From the NCBI GenBank assembly GCA_013151655.1, contig JAADHX010000272.1:1-8153 (forward strand): a stretch of 8,153 nt of DNA, written 5' to 3'. Shown one piece after another: positions 5,761 to 8,153 of the stretch (the first letter of the stretch is position 1; every line of letters begins with the position of its first letter). The DNA is from Actinomycetota bacterium (lineage in GTDB: Bacteria > Actinomycetota > Acidimicrobiia > Acidimicrobiales > Poriferisodalaceae). Made by a program: the position numbers and the translations under genes. The notes under the pieces are model-generated. The model saw nothing but the letters and a program-made list of their open reading frames with translations, searched no databases and was not told the DNA's origin.

Positions 5761-6573
5761 ATGAAGATCTCTCTGGACGATTTCGGCAGCGCCCTACGTT
5801 GGTGGAGGACCACGCGCCGCTTCAGCCAATTGCAGCTCGCGAACGAGGCTGAGGTTTCCAGTCGACACATCAGTTTCCTCGAAACCGGCAAGGCTCGCCC
5901 TAGTCGCGAAATGGTCGTCCACCTCGGAATCGTCTTGGAGCTGCCGCTACGCGACCGGAACGCTCTTTTGTACTCGGCTGGGTTCGCACCCTTGTATCCC
6001 CACAGCGACTTCGATGCCCCGGAGATGAACGAGGTTAGGACGGTCCTGAATGCGATTCTCAATGCTCACGCGCCCTACCCAGCGATCGTGGTCGACCGAC
6101 GCGGCGATATTGTCGACTCCAACACGGCTGGGATCATGATGATCGGTGCCGTAGTAGCCGTCGACAGTCCAGCTTTGGCACCCGTACCAAATATCAATCG
6201 GTTGACCTTTCACCCAGGTGGCATCCGGAACCGAACCCGCAACTGGGAAGACGTCGCAGCCAACGTTCTTCAGCGACTCGAACGCGAACACTCGTTCAGA
6301 CCTGCCGATGGGCTCCTCAGCGAACTTCTCGAAGAAGTGCTCGGCTATCCCGATGTGGCTTCTCTACAACGACACCCCAGTCTTCCCACCGGTGGAGACC
6401 TCGTAGCAACTCTCCATGTCGAGACGTTTGGCGGCGACGAACTCGAGCTGATGAACACGATCGGAACGATCGGCGCCCCATACGACGTCACCCTCGACGA
6501 ACTCCGCCTCGAAACCTTCTTCCCGATGAACAAAACGACGACCGCAGCGCTGGCAGCCTGGGCGACCCAGTAA
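5761..6573 (+). CDS. XRE-family transcriptional regulator, MmyB-like
   Basis: This 270-residue DNA-binding protein has an XRE helix-turn-helix at about residues 8-72, with RFSQLQLANEAEVS as the first helices and SSRHISFLETGKARPSREMV as the recognition helix region, followed by PLRDRNALLYSAGFAPLYP. These phrases are characteristic of the MmyB-like family. The rest (about 95-270) is the PAS-like ligand domain, with PYPAIVVDRRGDIVDSN and a C-terminal FFPMNKTTTAAL. Family members are reported next to SDR genes and to sense lipid-like ligands. Here the SDR gene is convergent and a SRPBCC gene is divergent. I start at the ATG at 5761, which gives the usual short lead into the HTH. The frame stays open up to 30 residues further, with an ATG at 5740 as alternative; none has a strong ribosome site. 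Likely targets are its own gene and the SRPBCC gene. Confidence 0.88.
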   Translation: MKISLDDFGSALRWWRTTRRFSQLQLANEAEVSSRHISFLETGKARPSREMVVHLGIVLELPLRDRNALLYSAGFAPLYPHSDFDAPEMNEVRTVLNAILNAHAPYPAIVVDRRGDIVDSNTAGIMMIGAVVAVDSPALAPVPNINRLTFHPGGIRNRTRNWEDVAANVLQRLEREHSFRPADGLLSELLEEVLGYPDVASLQRHPSLPTGGDLVATLHVETFGGDELELMNTIGTIGAPYDVTLDELRLETFFPMNKTTTAALAAWATQ

Positions 6574-6621
6574 CCGTCTGCTCAGAAAGCGCCCACAGCT
6601 TCGTGACGGAGGGCCTTCGGC

Positions 6622-7551
6622 TTATCGCGATCCCACTTCGAGTTCGATCTCAAGGCCGGTTTCGCGGGCGGAGATCTCCCAGAGTTGGGTAGCTGCTTTG
6701 TCGGCTCCTGGCCGAAGGGTCCGACGTCGAACTGCTGCGCCGAAGCTGGTGAACCGCGGACCGTACAGGGTGCCGCCACTGGCGTTCGGGTCGGTTGCTG
6801 CTCGCAGCGCTGGGAGTGCTCCCTTGGCCGGTGCCATCGCGGTCTTGGCCGACTTCTGGGAAAACCAACCGAGGAAGCCAGCGCCGCCGTGGTCTTGTGT
6901 GGTGCTCTGTAGATCGGAGTTGGTGAACCCGGGGTGTACGACGAAACTCATCGCTTCGACGCCGGCGGCCTCGAAGCGTTGTTGCAGACCGAGGGCGAAC
7001 ACATAGTTCGCCAACTTCGATTGGTTGTAGGCCTTCCACGGCGCGTACTCGTCGATCAGGTGCGGATTGTCGATGTTGATCTTCTTTGCGGCCAGTCTGG
7101 CCATGCTCGACTGGGCGACGACTCGGGCCGCGGGTGCTTCGAGGAGGTTGGGAAGCAGCCGAGAGGTCAGGGCCCAATGTCCGAGGTGGTTGACGCCGAA
7201 CTGCATCTCAAAGCCGTCGGCGGTCTTACCTTCTGGTAGCGCCATCACCCCGGCGTTGTTGATGAGGATGTCGACGGCCGCATGGTTGGATGCGATGGAC
7301 GTCGCGGCCCGTTCCACTGAGTCCAGTGAGCCGAGGTCGAGTTCGACGATCTCGAGCTGCGCGTCAGGGTGCGCTTTGAGGATCTCGTCGTGGGCGCTTC
7401 TTGCTTTGTTCTGGTTGCGGGCGGCCATCACGACGTGCGCACCCGCTCCGGCCAGACCCTTGGCGATCTCGAGGCCAAGCCCGCCGTTGGCGCCGGTGAC
7501 TACGGCTACCTTGCCCGTCTGTTCGGGGATGGAGGATGTCGTGTATGCCAT
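6622..7551 (-). CDS. Short-chain dehydrogenase/reductase (SDR), retinol-dehydrogenase-like
   Basis: This 309-residue NAD(P)-dependent oxidoreductase reduces or oxidises a carbonyl/alcohol substrate. It is a classical SDR: cofactor motif TGANGGLG (19-26), R45 after the second strand in VVMAARN, which favours NADP, D72 in ELDLGS, NNAG (98-101), N121, catalytic serine at 148/149, and YNQSK with Y175 and K179. The extra length and the NHLGHWALTSRLLP and SKLANYVFALGL segments match the retinol dehydrogenase/WWOX-like branch that actinobacteria carry in many copies. Its 3' end faces the regulator gene with 48 bases between. No clear ribosome site precedes the ATG. MmyB-like regulators commonly neighbour such SDRs, so a regulatory link is plausible, although the convergent layout is not the usual head-to-head one. 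The substrate is unknown. Confidence 0.9.
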   Translation of the reverse strand: MAYTTSSIPEQTGKVAVVTGANGGLGLEIAKGLAGAGAHVVMAARNQNKARSAHDEILKAHPDAQLEIVELDLGSLDSVERAATSIASNHAAVDILINNAGVMALPEGKTADGFEMQFGVNHLGHWALTSRLLPNLLEAPAARVVAQSSMARLAAKKINIDNPHLIDEYAPWKAYNQSKLANYVFALGLQQRFEAAGVEAMSFVVHPGFTNSDLQSTTQDHGGAGFLGWFSQKSAKTAMAPAKGALPALRAATDPNASGGTLYGPRFTSFGAAVRRRTLRPGADKAATQLWEISARETGLEIELEVGSR

Positions 7552-7616
7552 GGGCGCCGTTCGGTAGTTGTTCGCGGCCCCAATCTACGTTCTGCTTCTA
7601 CCTGGCTCATAACCCG

Positions 7617-7665
7617 ATCACGCCAACTGGTTCGCGGATAGCGCCAACCCGAAGCGTGGCGTGAT
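7617..7665. promoter_or_regulatory. 9-bp inverted repeat upstream of the SDR gene
   Basis: ATCACGCCA (7617-7625) and TGGCGTGAT (7657-7665) are exact reverse complements separated by 31 bases. A further CGCCAAC at 7642-7648 repeats part of the left copy (CGCCAAC, 7621-7627) 21 bases away, about two helical turns. The set lies 66-114 bases upstream of the SDR start and could bind a regulator of that gene. No clear -35/-10 pair was found. Confidence 0.4.
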
Positions 7666-7683
7666 TCGCTGCGGCCGTTTCGT

Positions 7684-7953
7684 GTGGGTGCTGCGTTGAG
7701 CCCTCACGAGTGTTACCGGCTTTGGAATGCGATCGAGGACGAGATCGGCGATCCCGCTCTTCGGGTCCGCATTGTCGAGGCCCTGTCCGCTGAAGTCTTC
7801 GACGTCGCCATTTTCTCGGCACTATGCAGCCGCGATCTCAACGCGGCGGCTCTGCGTGTGCAGAAGTTCACTGATGTTGCGATCGCTTCGCTTCTATTGC
7901 GTGATTTCTATCGTGGTGATTGCACACATGCGATTGTGCTCTCCAACGACTAG
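7684..7953 (+). pseudogene. Probable N-terminal-domain fragment of an AraC-type regulator
   Basis: The frame from the GTG at 7684 codes 89 residues. The first 60 or so, with LSPHECYRLWNAIEDEIGDP, FDVAIFSALCS and DLNAAALRVQKF, resemble the arabinose-binding-type N-terminal domain of AraC regulators (phrases such as RLWEALEEEAGDP and PPIFAALCSPDLNTAL in relatives, from memory). After that the similarity stops: the sequence becomes TDVAIASLLLRDFYRGDCTHAIVLSND and ends at TAG, with no AraC helix-turn-helix. The other two frames do not restore it, so a single frameshift does not explain the loss; a deletion or rearrangement does. Upstream the frame is closed by TAG at 7639-7641. A short functional protein is possible but less likely. 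Confidence 0.5.
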
Positions 7954-7995
7954 GACCTTCGACCAGCCATTGAGCTCGCGGTTGGCGATGGACAC

Positions 7996-8031
7996 CATCC
8001 ACCTAACTCAGGCCGCGTAACGTGGTGGATG
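7996..8031. other. 8-bp inverted repeat before the last gene
   Basis: CATCCACC (7996-8003) and GGTGGATG (8024-8031) are exact reverse complements with a 20-base spacer. The right arm overlaps a candidate ATG (8029) of the next reading frame. It could be a regulatory site or a chance repeat; the loop is long for a terminator. Confidence 0.25.
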
Positions 8032-8153
8032 TGTTTCAATGTCGGGGTGGGTCGACAAGGAATTCGCTCAGAGTGGAGCGACATGCCGGGAACTGTTCGG
8101 GCGGCTGTCGACAGGATCGCCGGCTCACCGGTCATCGACGCCGTCAACCTTGA
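8029..8153 (+). CDS. 5' end of a putative APH-like phosphotransferase (partial)
   Basis: The frame is open from ATG 8029 to the end of the window, 41 codons without a stop. Its later part reads EWSDMPGTVRAAVDRIAGSP followed by VIDAVNL. This pattern (aromatic-aspartate-hydrophobic-proline, a helix with VRAAVD, then SPV and a strand) is what I remember at the N-terminus of actinobacterial aminoglycoside/choline-kinase-like phosphotransferases, before their GGFSPG-type nucleotide loop, which would lie just beyond the window. GTG 8047 or ATG 8083 are alternative starts and no ribosome site decides between them. The family call rests on about 30 residues and is tentative. Confidence 0.4.
   Translation, partial: MCFNVGVGRQGIRSEWSDMPGTVRAAVDRIAGSPVIDAVNL

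Noticed and set aside
6574..6621. Nested weak stems (CCGTC/GACGG around AAGC/GCTT) between the convergent regulator and SDR genes as a terminator
   Set aside because: Stems of 4-5 bp, long loops and no T tract; not distinguishable from chance.
7067..7567. 166-codon open frame on the + strand opposite the SDR gene
   Set aside because: Antisense to a classical SDR with all motifs intact; composition is shadow-like.

Overview
The window looks like a chromosomal segment from an actinobacterium of moderate-to-high GC. The best lineage clues are a MmyB-type XRE regulator, a small membrane protein that I match from memory to an actinobacterial family of unknown function (DUF6529-like), AGGAGG ribosome sites and GTG starts. 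An Acidimicrobiia-like source is my guess, not a demonstrated assignment. I see no rRNA, tRNA, CRISPR array, insertion sequence or phage gene.

Region 1 (1-3695, + strand) is a tight catabolic operon. It holds the tail of an unidentified upstream gene, a DhnA/LsrF-type class I aldolase, an FGGY carbohydrate kinase that starts 2 nt after the aldolase stop, a D-isomer-specific 2-hydroxyacid dehydrogenase, and a NIPSNAP-family small protein. A likely scheme is that the kinase phosphorylates an imported polyol, sugar or signal-like molecule, the aldolase cleaves the phosphorylated product, the dehydrogenase interconverts a 2-keto and a 2-hydroxy acid, and the NIPSNAP protein does an accessory step. 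The kinase plus DhnA aldolase plus small alpha-beta barrel set resembles LsrK, LsrF and LsrG of autoinducer-2 catabolism, but the substrate cannot be read from sequence. Just after the NIPSNAP gene lies a short in-frame remnant that matches the C-terminus of the dehydrogenase, a scar of a lost paralogue.

Region 2 (3776-4540, + strand) is a two-gene unit: a five-helix membrane protein and a 64-residue single-span protein with an acidic, Pro/Ser/Thr-rich tail. Each gene has a perfect AGGAGG five bases before its start. Two small hairpins follow, between convergent genes.

Region 3 (4672-7551) holds a membrane-anchored SRPBCC protein (- strand), a divergently read MmyB-like XRE regulator (+ strand), and an SDR oxidoreductase (- strand) convergent with the regulator. 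The 141-bp gap between the SRPBCC gene and the regulator contains interlocked inverted repeats that are good operator candidates.

Region 4 (7552-8153) has a gap with a 9-bp inverted repeat, an apparent fragment of an AraC-type regulator, and the start of a gene that may encode an APH-like phosphotransferase and runs off the window.
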